A stretch of 64,000 nt of DNA from Thermoflexus sp042408815 (GCF_042408815.1 NZ_JBHOQR010000002.1:248001-312000), one strand, 5' to 3'. Positions 26,535 to 35,734 are shown, counted from the stretch's first letter. The notes: generated by a model from the letters alone, not told the origin. Numbers and translations: made by a program.

Positions 26535-28544
26535 ATGCAGCCCTGGGCCTATCCGGTGGATCTCTTAAGGATCCGGGCACGCTGGGAGCAGTTTATCACC
26601 TGGCGACGGCTGGATCCTGATCTGGACCCGCTGGTGGCCGCTTCATGGGAACGATGCTTCCTACGGTTGAATCCTATGGCCCCCCCGGCCCTGCCTTGCC
26701 TGGAGGAACAGACCCTGGAGCGGGTGCGGCTCACCCTCTTCGATCTGATCGCCACGGCTCGCCCCATGATGGAGGACCTCCACCAGTTCACCGAAGGTTC
26801 CGGCCTGGCGATCGTGCTCTTGGATAGCGCTGCATGCGTCCTGGATGTCCTGGGGGATCTGGAGATCGTCCGTGCGGTGGAGGCCGTTGGGCTTCGGCCC
26901 GGAGTTTATTGGGGCGAAGGCCATGTGGGCACCAACGCTTTCGCCCTCGCCCTCCTAGAACGAACCCCCGCTCAGGTGGTCGGCGCGGAACATTTCCTTG
27001 CCCTCTATCACCCATGGGCCACCACGGCCGCTCCGATCTACGGCCTGGATGGACAGCCGCTGGGGGCGATCGGGGTTATGGCGCCCGCGGAGCGGGCTCA
27101 TCCGGACACCCTGGGGATGGTAATGGCCGCTGCCCGGGCCATCGAGAACCAGCTGCAGGCAGAGGCGAACTTGCAGGAAAACCACCAGCTCCTGGCTGAG
27201 CTTCAGGCCATCCTGGAGGCCATCGATCAGGTGGTCCTGGTCCTGAACGCCCAGGGACAGGTGATCCGCCTGAACCGGACAGCAGCTCGCGTCCTGGGCC
27301 TGGAGCCCTCCGGGATCCTGGGACGTCCACTGGACGATCATATCCGCTTGCCTCCCACCTTTCACGAAGCCCTATCCGATCCGATGGCCCATCGGGAAGC
27401 CACAGGGGCCCTCATGGTGGATGGCGATCCGATGGAGGGATGGATCGGTCTACATGCCGTAACCGAAGGACGACGGCACCTGGGATTTGTCCTGACGTTC
27501 CGGCGGAGCGAGCAGGTGCATCAGATGGTGGCCCGGCTGGTCGGCGCTCAGGCGCTGATGACCCTGGCGGATATCCCAGGCCGCTCCCGGGCCATCCAGC
27601 AGGTCCGCCAACAGGCCCGGGCAGCGGCCCGAACCAGCCTCCCTGTCCTCTTGCTGGGGGAAGCGGGGACAGGCAAAGGGGTGCTCGCCCGTGCGATTCA
27701 CAACGCCAGCACCCGGGCCAGTGGACCTTTCATCGCCGTCTCGTGTCGGGCGATCCCCCGGGAGCTGTTGATGATCGAGCTGCTGGGTGTCGAGGGGGGA
27801 ACGTTCCGAAACGGCCCGGCGGAAGGACGGCCGGGGAAATTCGAGCTGGCTCACGGCGGCACTCTCTACCTGGACGAGATCGAGGCGCTACCGCTGGAAG
27901 TCCAGGCTGCGATCCTGCGGATCCTGGAAACCGGGGAGGTCATGCGCCTGGGTGGCTGGCGCCCCATCCATGTCGATGTGCGGTTGATTGCCTCCTCGGC
28001 GGCCGATCTGGAGCGACTGGTTGCGGAGGGACATTTCCGGGCGGATCTGTATCATCTTCTGGCCAGCACAGCGATCCGGATCCCTGCGCTGCGGGAGCGG
28101 CCGGAGGATATCCCTCTCATTGCGGAAGCGGTGTTCCGGCGCCTGCGCCGGGCTTCCGGGCGAACCTATCGGCTCACCGAAGCGGCGCTGCAACAGCTCA
28201 AAGCCTATCCGTGGCCAGGGAACGTGCGGGAGCTGGAGAACGCCCTGGAGCGGGCGGCCGCGCTGAGCGAGAACGGGTGGATCGATCTCCTGCATCTCCC
28301 AGAGCGGATCGTGCGGGGGCTGACTGTGGAAGAGCCCCCGGAGCCCATCCGGCCGGTAGAGGAGCTGGAGCGGGAGGCCATCCTGCGGGCAGCGGTGCAG
28401 TATCGAGGCCGCCTCAGCGAGATGGCCTCCGCCCTCGGCCTCAGCCGCACCACCCTCTGGCGCCGCCTAAAGCGTTATGGAATTGACCTCGCCGCCTTTC
28501 GGAATCACGAAAAAAGCCCGAGGCGCTCGCGGGTCCGCATATGA
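26535..28544 (+). CDS. AcoR-like AAA+ regulator lacking the GAFTGA motif
   Basis: A 669-residue regulator with a GAF-type domain (about 65-205, with the AcoR-like GHVGTNAFALAL), a PAS domain (about 220-325), an AAA+ domain (about 340-570) and a Fis-type HTH (620-650). Walker A GEAGTGKG is at 375-382, Walker B GGTLYLDE at 441-448, and an arginine finger in FRADLYH at 501-507. The loop that should read GAFTGA, and that touches sigma-54, reads GTFRNG at 422-427, while the following EGRPGKFELA is the AcoR/DhaR sequence. It may therefore regulate without sigma-54, as TyrR does. SD AGAGGAGG precedes the ATG. Confidence 0.9.
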   Translation: MQPWAYPVDLLRIRARWEQFITWRRLDPDLDPLVAASWERCFLRLNPMAPPALPCLEEQTLERVRLTLFDLIATARPMMEDLHQFTEGSGLAIVLLDSAACVLDVLGDLEIVRAVEAVGLRPGVYWGEGHVGTNAFALALLERTPAQVVGAEHFLALYHPWATTAAPIYGLDGQPLGAIGVMAPAERAHPDTLGMVMAAARAIENQLQAEANLQENHQLLAELQAILEAIDQVVLVLNAQGQVIRLNRTAARVLGLEPSGILGRPLDDHIRLPPTFHEALSDPMAHREATGALMVDGDPMEGWIGLHAVTEGRRHLGFVLTFRRSEQVHQMVARLVGAQALMTLADIPGRSRAIQQVRQQARAAARTSLPVLLLGEAGTGKGVLARAIHNASTRASGPFIAVSCRAIPRELLMIELLGVEGGTFRNGPAEGRPGKFELAHGGTLYLDEIEALPLEVQAAILRILETGEVMRLGGWRPIHVDVRLIASSAADLERLVAEGHFRADLYHLLASTAIRIPALRERPEDIPLIAEAVFRRLRRASGRTYRLTEAALQQLKAYPWPGNVRELENALERAAALSENGWIDLLHLPERIVRGLTVEEPPEPIRPVEELEREAILRAAVQYRGRLSEMASALGLSRTTLWRRLKRYGIDLAAFRNHEKSPRRSRVRI

Positions 28545-28593
28545 GGGTCCATGATCGGCTATTCTCAGCGGACCAAATGGAGGATCCTCTTCG

Positions 28594-30024
28594 ATGACCC
28601 GATGGTTTCTCGCGCTGGTCTGTGGGCTCTATATGATCCTGGCATGGCACTTCGCTCGCTGGACGCCGGCATGGCAGGTGCCCGACGAGCCAGCACACTA
28701 CAATTACATCCGCTTCATTGCCACCAGGGGCCGCCTGCCCATCCTCCAGCCAGGGGACTATGATCAGGAATACTTGAGCCAGATGGTCTCCAGAGGCTTC
28801 CCGCCGGAGCTATCCATTGATCCCCTACGATACGAATTCCATCAGCCTCCGCTGTATTATCTGCTGGCGGCTCCCGTGTTCATGGTGTTCCAGGGCCAGC
28901 TGCTTCCCCTTCGCCTGTTCTCCGCCTCCCTGGGCCTCCTACAGATCCTCCTCGCCTTCACGGCGATCCGTCGGATGTTCCCGGAGCGCCCGGCCTGGGC
29001 GCTGGGAACCGCGGCGGTCTTCGCTTTCCTGCCCCAGCATGTGGCGATGAACAGTGGGGTGAACAACGACGCCTTAGCGGAGGCCCTCATCCTGGGGCTC
29101 TGGGTGCCCTTGGCGGAGGAACTACGTGGCCACTCCCCTCGCAACGCATGGATCGGAGGAGCGCTCCTGGGAGCCGGCTTCCTGACCAAGACCACCGTCT
29201 ACCCGATGGCCCTCATAGTCCTCACAGCCGTCGGAGCACGGATCCACTGGGACCACGCTCCAAGGGCCGAGGCGATGCGGCGCCTCATGCGCTGGCTGCT
29301 CCCGGCTCTCCTCCTGGGAGGAATCTGGTGGGCCCGCAATCTCCTCACCTACGGATGGCCGGACTTCCTGGGACTGCAGCAACACGATCGGGTGGTAGTC
29401 GGTCAGCCGCGGACGGCAGAATGGATCGCCCGCTATGGTCTGGCGGCCACCCTGGATCGCTTCCGAGCCTTCACCTTCCAGAGCTTCTGGGGGCAATTCG
29501 GCTGGATGGGGGTGGTGTTGGAGGCCCGCTGGTATCTCTTCTTCGCCTGGTTGACCGTGCTAGGGCTTCTGGGCTTAGCCCTGCACGTAAGCCGGGAACG
29601 CGCGCGCTCGCCCCTCTGGGGATGGCCCGGGCTGCTGCTGACGCTCAGCCTGACGCTTACCGTCGCCGCCTACATCGGATATAACCTTTCCTTCGTGCAG
29701 CACCAGGGACGCTATCTCTTCCCCGCCCTGCTTCCCATCGCTGTGGGCTTCACCATCGGCTGGCTGGAATGGCTGAAGCGGCCAGCAGCGGATGGACTCG
29801 CAAAGGCGTGTGGCCTGGGGATACTGGCTCAGGGGCTCGCCGGATGGATCGGTGGGGATCTCCCGGTCTTCCCGATGGGATTGCTCCTGGGAACCGGGAT
29901 GACCGCGCAGATGGCCGTCCGATTCCCCGCGCTCCGTCCCCTCCTGGCCCTGACGGCCTGCCTCGGTGCCTTCGCCCTCGATCTGTACCTCATTCTCCGG
30001 GTGATCCACCCGGCCTTTCAATGA
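28594..30024 (+). CDS. Polytopic membrane protein, DUF2142/GT39-like
   Basis: A 476-residue membrane protein with about ten hydrophobic segments. Directly after the first helix comes PDEPAHYNYIRFI, the acidic loop typical of DUF2142 and related GT-C glycosyltransferases that use polyprenyl-phosphate sugars; a second conserved stretch is EFHQPPLYYLLAAP. It is likely a lipid-linked sugar transferase acting at the outer face of the membrane. It follows the AcoR-like gene by 49 bp on the same strand but has no sugar-biosynthesis neighbour. Confidence 0.75.
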   Translation: MTRWFLALVCGLYMILAWHFARWTPAWQVPDEPAHYNYIRFIATRGRLPILQPGDYDQEYLSQMVSRGFPPELSIDPLRYEFHQPPLYYLLAAPVFMVFQGQLLPLRLFSASLGLLQILLAFTAIRRMFPERPAWALGTAAVFAFLPQHVAMNSGVNNDALAEALILGLWVPLAEELRGHSPRNAWIGGALLGAGFLTKTTVYPMALIVLTAVGARIHWDHAPRAEAMRRLMRWLLPALLLGGIWWARNLLTYGWPDFLGLQQHDRVVVGQPRTAEWIARYGLAATLDRFRAFTFQSFWGQFGWMGVVLEARWYLFFAWLTVLGLLGLALHVSRERARSPLWGWPGLLLTLSLTLTVAAYIGYNLSFVQHQGRYLFPALLPIAVGFTIGWLEWLKRPAADGLAKACGLGILAQGLAGWIGGDLPVFPMGLLLGTGMTAQMAVRFPALRPLLALTACLGAFALDLYLILRVIHPAFQ

Positions 30025-30048
30025 CGTTCCCTCCCTCCGATGAACCCC

Positions 30049-30357
30049 CTACTGATTTTCCTCCAGCACCCGGTAGGTCGCTTCGATGATCTCCTCTCGT
30101 CCAGACGAGGTCCGCGGCCTCTCCGCCGGGGCCATATCCAGCAACAGCCGCCACACGAGCAAGAGAAGGACCAAATCATCCAGAGAGCCGATCCCGGGAA
30201 TCATCAGGTCCGGCAGGAGATCGATCGGAGAAAGGATATAAATCAGGGCCAGAAGGGGGAGTAGCCTCAACCAGCCCGGCGTGCGAGGATCCCGCATCAG
30301 CCGCCGGATCCGTCGCAGATCATGCCACCCGCTCCACCGATTCCCCAGCCGATCCAT
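30049..30357 (-). CDS. YkvA/DUF1232 small membrane protein
   Basis: A 102-residue protein with the DUF1232 core: a helix ending YILSPIDLLPDLMIPGIGSLDDLVLLLLVWRL (quoted here only as its two halves: YILSPIDLLPD and GIGSLDDLVLLLL). These small membrane proteins are common and of unknown function. It lies convergent with the DUF2142-type gene and divergent from the sugar-binding protein gene. Confidence 0.85.
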   Translation of the reverse strand: MDRLGNRWSGWHDLRRIRRLMRDPRTPGWLRLLPLLALIYILSPIDLLPDLMIPGIGSLDDLVLLLLVWRLLLDMAPAERPRTSSGREEIIEATYRVLEENQ

Positions 30358-30460
30358 GTCCCTCCTCCCTCTCGATAGTTACGCCATCGCTCTTTCCCTA
30401 AGGGCTTCTGGAGACGAGCAAAGCGCCGCATGGGATCTCTCTTATTTTATTAACAAGCGT

Positions 30461-30475
30461 GAAAGCGCTTGACAG
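30461..30475. promoter_or_regulatory. LacI-type operator over the -35 of the sugar-binding protein gene
   Basis: TGAAAGCGCTTGACA contains the palindrome AAGCGCTT with the central CG step typical of LacI-family repressors (a cre-like form) and overlaps the -35 hexamer. An overlapping inverted repeat, CAAGCG-N6-CGCTTG, spans 30455-30472. The repressor is not identified in the window. Confidence 0.5.
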
Positions 30476-30497
30476 CTCCAGTACCTTTTCTATAATT
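30470..30497 (+). promoter_or_regulatory. Consensus sigma-70 promoter of the sugar-binding protein gene
   Basis: TTGACA (30470-30475), 16 bp, TATAAT (30492-30497): both hexamers are perfect consensus. About 80 nt of leader precede the ATG at 30584. Confidence 0.85.
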
Positions 30498-30583
30498 CGA
30501 AGTAGAAATGTTTCCATCCGGGATGCCATCGGCCCTTCCCCGGGTAACCTGCATGTCCGCCCGCTGTGACAGGGAGGTGGGGG

Positions 30584-31861
30584 ATGATTTCCAACCGGCG
30601 ATGGTTCCTACTGGTTGCTCTGCTTCTCATCCCCGCTTTGCTTCTGGCCGCCTGCGCTCAGCCTGCCACACCCGCCCCGGCAAAGAAGCTGGAGATCTTC
30701 TCCTGGTGGACAGCCGGCGGGGAGGCGGAAGGGCTGGAGGCCATGTTTGCGGTTTACCGCCAGAAATATCCAGGGGTAGAGATCATCAACGCCACCGTCG
30801 CTGGCGGCGCCGGCGCCCAGGCCAAAGCAGTCCTGAAGACCCGCATGCTGGGTGGCGACCCGCCGGATTCCTTCCAGGTTCATGGCGGGGCCGAGCTGAT
30901 CGACACCTGGGTGAAGACCGGCTACATGGAGGATATCACCGATTTGTGGAAGAGCGAGGGGTGGACGGATAAGTTCCCCAAGCAGCTGATCGATCTCGTC
31001 AGCCATGAAGGGAAGATCTACTCCGTCCCCGTAAACGTTCATCGAGGGAACGTCCTCTGGTATAACAAGAAGATCTTCGATCAATACGGCCTGCAACCCC
31101 CCACCACCTTCGACGAGTTCTTCCAAGTGGCCGAGGCCCTCAAGGCGAAGGGGGTGACCCCGCTGGCCCTGGGGGATAAGCTCAAATGGGAGGCGGCCCA
31201 CCTCTTCGAGACGGTCCTCGCGGGCGTGCTGGGAGCAGAGAAATATCGAGGCCTATGGACCGGCCAGACGCCCTGGACTGGGCCGGAGGTGGCGAGGGCT
31301 TTCGAGATCTTTGGGCGGATGCTCAACTACGTGAACGACGACCATGCCGCCCACACCTGGGACTCCGCCACCCAGCTGGTGCTCGACGGCAAGGCGGCCA
31401 TGACCGTCATGGGGGACTGGTCCCACGGGTATTTCCTCTCCAAGGGGGCCAAGCCGGGCGTGGACTACGGATGGGTCCCAGCCCCGAACAACAAGGGGCT
31501 CTTCATGGTGGTGACCGACACCTTCGGCCTGCCCAAGAAGGCACCGCATCGGGAGCAGGCCATCGCCTGGCTCAAGGTGTGCGGTTCAAAGGAGGGCCAG
31601 GAGGCCTTCAACCCGAAGAAGGGCTCCATCTGTGCCCGCCTGGATTGCGACCGGACGAAGTTCGATATCTACCTCCAGTCCTCTATGGATGATTTCGCGC
31701 GGGATCAGCTGATCCCCAGCGAGGTCCATGGATCGGCCGCTCCGGAGGGCTTCGCGACCGCCTTCAATGACATCATCTTCAACTTCGTGACCAGCCGGGA
31801 CGCCAAAGCAGCAATGGAAGCTCTCCAGAAGGCCTGCGTGGAGAACAAGATGTGCAAGTGA
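30584..31861 (+). CDS. Sugar ABC transporter substrate-binding lipoprotein (orphan)
   Basis: A 425-residue extracellular binding protein of the CUT1/glucose-mannose type. The signal ends in the lipobox LLAAC, then comes a proline/alanine linker; FSWWTAGGEAEGL, the GNVLWYNKKIFDQYG stretch and AMTVMGDWSHGYF are typical of this family. Two cysteines around residue 360 and one near the end may form disulfides. The start ATG at 30584 has SD GGGAGG; the frame also opens earlier at 30566. No permease or ATPase follows: the next gene is citrate synthase on the other strand. Transport therefore depends on membrane components encoded elsewhere. Confidence 0.92.
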   Translation: MISNRRWFLLVALLLIPALLLAACAQPATPAPAKKLEIFSWWTAGGEAEGLEAMFAVYRQKYPGVEIINATVAGGAGAQAKAVLKTRMLGGDPPDSFQVHGGAELIDTWVKTGYMEDITDLWKSEGWTDKFPKQLIDLVSHEGKIYSVPVNVHRGNVLWYNKKIFDQYGLQPPTTFDEFFQVAEALKAKGVTPLALGDKLKWEAAHLFETVLAGVLGAEKYRGLWTGQTPWTGPEVARAFEIFGRMLNYVNDDHAAHTWDSATQLVLDGKAAMTVMGDWSHGYFLSKGAKPGVDYGWVPAPNNKGLFMVVTDTFGLPKKAPHREQAIAWLKVCGSKEGQEAFNPKKGSICARLDCDRTKFDIYLQSSMDDFARDQLIPSEVHGSAAPEGFATAFNDIIFNFVTSRDAKAAMEALQKACVENKMCK

Positions 31862-31903
31862 GGGGCAACCCGACCGCGGCTGATGGCATCCCTCAAAACA
31901 ACC

Positions 31904-31931
31904 GGCGCGGCGGGGAGCTCCCCGCCGCGCC
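31904..31931. terminator. 28-bp perfect GC palindrome between convergent genes
   Basis: A perfect palindrome without a loop, starting GGCGCGGCGG and ending with its complement, lies between the stop of the binding-protein gene (31861) and that of citrate synthase (31962). It would fold on either strand and may serve both as a terminator, though it lacks T runs. Confidence 0.55.
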
Positions 31932-31961
31932 GCGCGATTCGTAACCCCATAGGGATTCCCC

Positions 31962-33152
31962 TCAGCCACGCTCCTCGATGGGGATGTATTCCATGTGCTC
32001 CGGCCCCACATAGAAGAAGCGCGGCCGGTAGATCCGGTTGTCCTTGCGCTGCTCAAGAGCGTGGGCGACCCATCCGGCGATCCGGCCCACCGCAAAGATG
32101 GGGGTGAAGAGGGCCGTCTCGATGCCCATGGAGGCCATCACAATCCCGGAGTAGAAGTCCACATTGGGCTGGACACCCTTCTGCCCCAGGCGCTCGATCA
32201 TCACCCGCTCGATCACCTCCGCCATCCGCAGCCACTTCTCCGTGCCGGCCCGTCGGGTGACCTCAAGGGCATACCGCTTGAGGATGTGCGCCCGGGGATC
32301 ATAGGTCTTGTAGACGCGATGGCCGAAGCCGGGGATCTTCTTCTTGCGGGCCAGCGCACGGAGCACCCACGCCTCTGCGTTCTCCACCTCCCCGATCTCA
32401 TACAGCATATGCATGACTTCCTCGTTAGCTCCTCCATGAAGCGGCCCCTTGAGAGCGGCAATGCCTCCCACCACGGCGGAATATAGATCGCTCAGGGTGG
32501 AGGTGATGGCCCGCACCGTGAACGTGGAGGCATTGCACTCATGGTCCGCATGGAGAATCAGAATCACATCCATCACCCGCGCGTAGAAGGGATCCGGCTC
32601 CTCCTCGAACAACATATAGAGGAAGTTGGCGGCATGGCTGAGATCCGGGCGGGGATGAACCGGCGGGAGACCTTTGCGGGCGCGCCCAATGGCCGCCACT
32701 ACGGTGGCGATGCGGGAGGTCAGCTTGATGGCCTCCCGCTCATGGGCGATCATGGTGTCCTCTTCCGCAGAGTCGTCAAAGGCCGCCAGCATCGAAATGG
32801 CAGTGCGCAGCACCGACATCGGGTGGAAGTTATACCGGCGCCCGGCGCGGGAGATGAAGTCGTAAACCTCATCGGGGATCTCGCGATACTGTCGGAGGCG
32901 CATCTTGTAGACGTCTAACTCGTCCTGGGTAGGGAGCTTGTCGTAAAGGAGGAGGAAAGCGGTCTCCTCAAAGGTGGACTTCTCAGCCAGGACCTCGATA
33001 GGGATCCCATGATAGATCAGGCGGCCTGCGGCTCCGTCCACATAGCTTTTTACCGACTCCGCTACAATCACGCCTTCCAATCCCTTGGCGAAAGAGACCT
33101 CGCCAGGCCTCCCAATATATTTTACTTCCTGGGGGGTCGTAATTGCAGTCAT
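31962..33152 (-). CDS. gltA: Citrate synthase
   Basis: Condenses oxaloacetate and acetyl-CoA. The 396 residues fit the short Gram-positive/archaeal type (CitZ-like). Motifs are RAGRRYNFHPMSVLR, LILHADHECNAST (first catalytic His), GPLHGGANEEVM (second His) and GFGHRVYKTYDPRA with the catalytic Asp region FYSGIV. The frame reaches 33335, but ATG at 33152 has SD GGAGG six bases upstream. It could be a 2-methylcitrate synthase instead; no prp genes are near. Confidence 0.93.
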   Translation of the reverse strand: MTAITTPQEVKYIGRPGEVSFAKGLEGVIVAESVKSYVDGAAGRLIYHGIPIEVLAEKSTFEETAFLLLYDKLPTQDELDVYKMRLRQYREIPDEVYDFISRAGRRYNFHPMSVLRTAISMLAAFDDSAEEDTMIAHEREAIKLTSRIATVVAAIGRARKGLPPVHPRPDLSHAANFLYMLFEEEPDPFYARVMDVILILHADHECNASTFTVRAITSTLSDLYSAVVGGIAALKGPLHGGANEEVMHMLYEIGEVENAEAWVLRALARKKKIPGFGHRVYKTYDPRAHILKRYALEVTRRAGTEKWLRMAEVIERVMIERLGQKGVQPNVDFYSGIVMASMGIETALFTPIFAVGRIAGWVAHALEQRKDNRIYRPRFFYVGPEHMEYIPIEERG

Positions 33153-33742
33153 GGCAACCTCCGAAAGGTTGAAGAGTGGCATCCCTGGCGTCGCCGCCCC
33201 CCCTTTGCCATCGAGACGAGCCCCCACTTCCATCGCCAATCCATGCCTGAGGAGCCAAATCGTGCGGCTTTCTCCAATCGCATGCGCATTACCCTCTCGC
33301 GAGACATAAATTGCCTTCAGCGACGTACATTCCACAAACCATCGACCCCATCAAACATCGCCGCAGGGTGGAATTATCCCTCCATCCTTCGGGAATCCGA
33401 CTTTTCACTCCAAATCTTAACCCGGGATCGGCCGGAAGGCAAGAGCGATAGCGCCCACCTGCCCTTCAATCAGAACAGACAAGATGCCGCAGCTTTCCCC
33501 TTGAAAAACAAAAGGGGAGCCCCGCGGATGAGCGAGCGCAGATTGCTCGGATCGATCTACAATAAATGGACCAAGAGTCATCCTGCGAAGTCCTAGCGCC
33601 TCCCGCCGGAGGTGTGGGGCCCAGGAGGATCAGGCGGGATGACTACGAAGCCCTCTCGAGGGGGCTGCTTCGGAAGGGTGTCCCCAGCGCCAAAACCGCA
33701 AGGCATCCCTTCTCATAACGGATCCAGAGCAGGAGGATATCA
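33153..33742. other. 590-bp divergent gap between citrate synthase and pgk
   Basis: I see no convincing gene here. It must hold the promoters of both flanking genes. Items seen: a short hairpin CCCCTT...AAGGGG at about 33498-33516; a -10-like TACAAT at 33558-33563 without a good -35; and a near-palindrome around CTCGAG at about 33648-33665 inside the presumed pgk leader. The gap is long for this otherwise compact region. Confidence 0.5.
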
Positions 33743-34915
33743 ATGAACAAGATGACGGTGCGCGATGTGGACGTCCGCGGTCGTCGGGTGCTGGTCCGGG
33801 TGGATTTCAATGTTCCGATCGCTGAAGGTCGGGTGACGGACGACACCCGCATCCGGGCCACGCTGCCCACGCTTCAGTATCTCCTGGATCAGGGAGCAGC
33901 CCTCATCGTGATGTCCCATCTGGGCCGCCCGAAGAAGCCGGATCCAACTTTCAGCCTGAAGCCGGTCGCGGAGCGCCTGAGCGAGTTGCTGGCCCGGCCC
34001 GTCCAGATGGCCCCCGATTGTGTGGGGCCCGAGGTCGAGGCTATGGCCACGGCGCTTCAGCCCGGCCAGGTTCTGATGCTGGAGAATCTCCGTTTCCATC
34101 CTGAGGAAGAAAAGAATGATCCTGAGTTCGCCCGGCAGCTGGCCCGGCTGGGCGATCTCTGTGTGAACGACGCCTTCGGCGCGGCCCATCGGGCACACGC
34201 TTCGGTGGAGGCCATCGCCCGGTTCATCCCCGTAGTGGCCGGCTTCCTAATGGAGAAAGAGATCCGTTACCTGAGCCAAGCCCTGACGAACCCGAAGCGG
34301 CCCTTTGTAGCCATCCTCGGCGGAGCCAAGATCTCGGATAAGATCGGAGTGATCGAAAGCTTCCTGGCTCGGGCGGATCGTGTGCTGATCGGCGGGGGAA
34401 TGGCCAATACCTTCCTCAAAGCCCAGGGCTATGAAGTGGGGGATTCCCTGGTGGAGGAAGAGGCCCTGGAGACGGCACGCCAGCTGCTGGCTCGAGGCGG
34501 GGATCGTCTGTGGCTGCCCGTGGATGTGGTGATCGCCGACGCCTTCGCCCCTGACGCACAGGCCCGCGTCGTGCCCATCGATCAGGTGCCGGCCGGCTGG
34601 CGGATCCTGGATATTGGCCCGCAGACCGTGGCTCGATATACGGAGGAGATCCGGCGTGCTGCCTTCATTGTGTGGAACGGACCGCTGGGAGTCTTTGAGT
34701 TCCCCCGCTTCGCGGAAGGAACCTTCGCCATCGCCCGTGCAATCGCCGATAGCGGGGCGATGAGCATCGTAGGCGGCGGCGACTCGGTGGCGGCCGTCCA
34801 CGCAGCGGGAGTGGCCGATCGAATCACCCATATCTCGACCGGGGGGGGAGCCAGCCTGGAGTTTCTGGAAGGCCGTACACTCCCCGGCATCGCAGTCCTA
34901 GCCGATCGGCCTTAG
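33743..34915 (+). CDS. pgk: Phosphoglycerate kinase
   Basis: Glycolytic ATP-forming step, 1,3-bisphosphoglycerate to 3-phosphoglycerate. The 390 residues show RVLVRVDFNVPI at the N-terminus, MSHLGRPK, LENLRFHPEEEKND, the nucleotide loop GGAKISDKIGV, and the C-terminal VGGGDSVAAV. SD AGGAGG lies seven bases before the ATG. No gap or tpiA gene is adjacent; the next gene downstream begins 15 bp later. Confidence 0.96.
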   Translation: MNKMTVRDVDVRGRRVLVRVDFNVPIAEGRVTDDTRIRATLPTLQYLLDQGAALIVMSHLGRPKKPDPTFSLKPVAERLSELLARPVQMAPDCVGPEVEAMATALQPGQVLMLENLRFHPEEEKNDPEFARQLARLGDLCVNDAFGAAHRAHASVEAIARFIPVVAGFLMEKEIRYLSQALTNPKRPFVAILGGAKISDKIGVIESFLARADRVLIGGGMANTFLKAQGYEVGDSLVEEEALETARQLLARGGDRLWLPVDVVIADAFAPDAQARVVPIDQVPAGWRILDIGPQTVARYTEEIRRAAFIVWNGPLGVFEFPRFAEGTFAIARAIADSGAMSIVGGGDSVAAVHAAGVADRITHISTGGGASLEFLEGRTLPGIAVLADRP

Positions 34916-34930
34916 AGGGTATCGTCCACT

Positions 34931-35734
34931 ATGCCTTTGCGGCTTATGCCGTCCGATCGACCCTGGGTGCGCATGACCATGGGGGCGGCGGAGGTGGCGG
35001 AGGACGCCGAGGAATTGCGGCTCACGCTGCTCCCCAACTCGGGGGATCGTTACGCGGATGCCCAGATCGATGATTACGGGGGCACAGGCTTCATCTGGCA
35101 GCCCCCGGTCCAGCTCCTCATTGAGGCCCGCTTCTCGCATCCCGCGGCCTCGCTGATGGGAACCGCAGGGTTTGGATTCTGGAACGCCGGGGCACCGCCT
35201 GGGACGGCCGCCGGGTTACCTTCCGCCGTGTGGTTCTTTTTCGCCTCATCGCCCTCCCGAGTGGCCCTTGATCCTCTGGATCCCGGTCGGGGATGGCTGG
35301 CCATGGTCTGGCGCAGCCCGGGCGGTCCCCGGCTCCTATGGCCAGCTCCCATGATCCGGAGACTTCAGCGTCTTCTCGATCACCCAGTGCTGGCTCGAGC
35401 GACGCTGACGGCCGGCCGGCGCTGGATCCTAATCTCGCAGCGCCAGATCCCGATGGACCTGACCCAATGGCATAGGTATGGCATCCGATGGATGCCCAGA
35501 GAGGTTCTCTTTGAGGTAGATGGGGAGGAAATCCATCGCGCGCCCTTTGCACCCGCAGGCCCCCTGGGCTTCGTCGCCTGGATCGACAATCAGTTCCTGA
35601 GCCTGGATCCGGATACTGGCATCTCCAGCGGCTTTCTCGCGGTTCGGGAGATCCAGTCGCTCCTATTGAGGCGGGTGGAAATCAACCGCATGGTCCCTAA
35701 ACTGTTCTTCCGCCCCTCCCCCATTCCAACCTAA
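34931..35734 (+). CDS. ConA-like lectin/glucanase-fold protein of unknown function
   Basis: A 267-residue protein without a signal peptide. The end resembles the GH16/LamG beta-sandwich: WHRYGIRWMPREVLFEVDGEEI followed by a PLGFVAWIDN strand (first stretch given as its ends, WHRYGIRWMP and VLFEVDGEEI). The GH16 catalytic ExDxxE motif is not seen, so binding or a structural role is more likely than catalysis. The SD is weak. It follows pgk by 15 bp and is probably co-transcribed with it. Confidence 0.65.
   Translation: MPLRLMPSDRPWVRMTMGAAEVAEDAEELRLTLLPNSGDRYADAQIDDYGGTGFIWQPPVQLLIEARFSHPAASLMGTAGFGFWNAGAPPGTAAGLPSAVWFFFASSPSRVALDPLDPGRGWLAMVWRSPGGPRLLWPAPMIRRLQRLLDHPVLARATLTAGRRWILISQRQIPMDLTQWHRYGIRWMPREVLFEVDGEEIHRAPFAPAGPLGFVAWIDNQFLSLDPDTGISSGFLAVREIQSLLLRRVEINRMVPKLFFRPSPIPT

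Noticed and set aside
26535..28544. Ordinary sigma-54 activator
   Set aside because: The GAFTGA loop is replaced, so a sigma-54 role should not be assumed.
33009..33596. 195-codon plus-strand open frame in the citrate synthase/pgk gap
   Set aside because: It begins inside citrate synthase on the other strand, has no SD and no recognisable domain.
34931..35734. GH16 endoglucanase
   Set aside because: The fold-level resemblance is there, but the ExDxxE catalytic motif is not.
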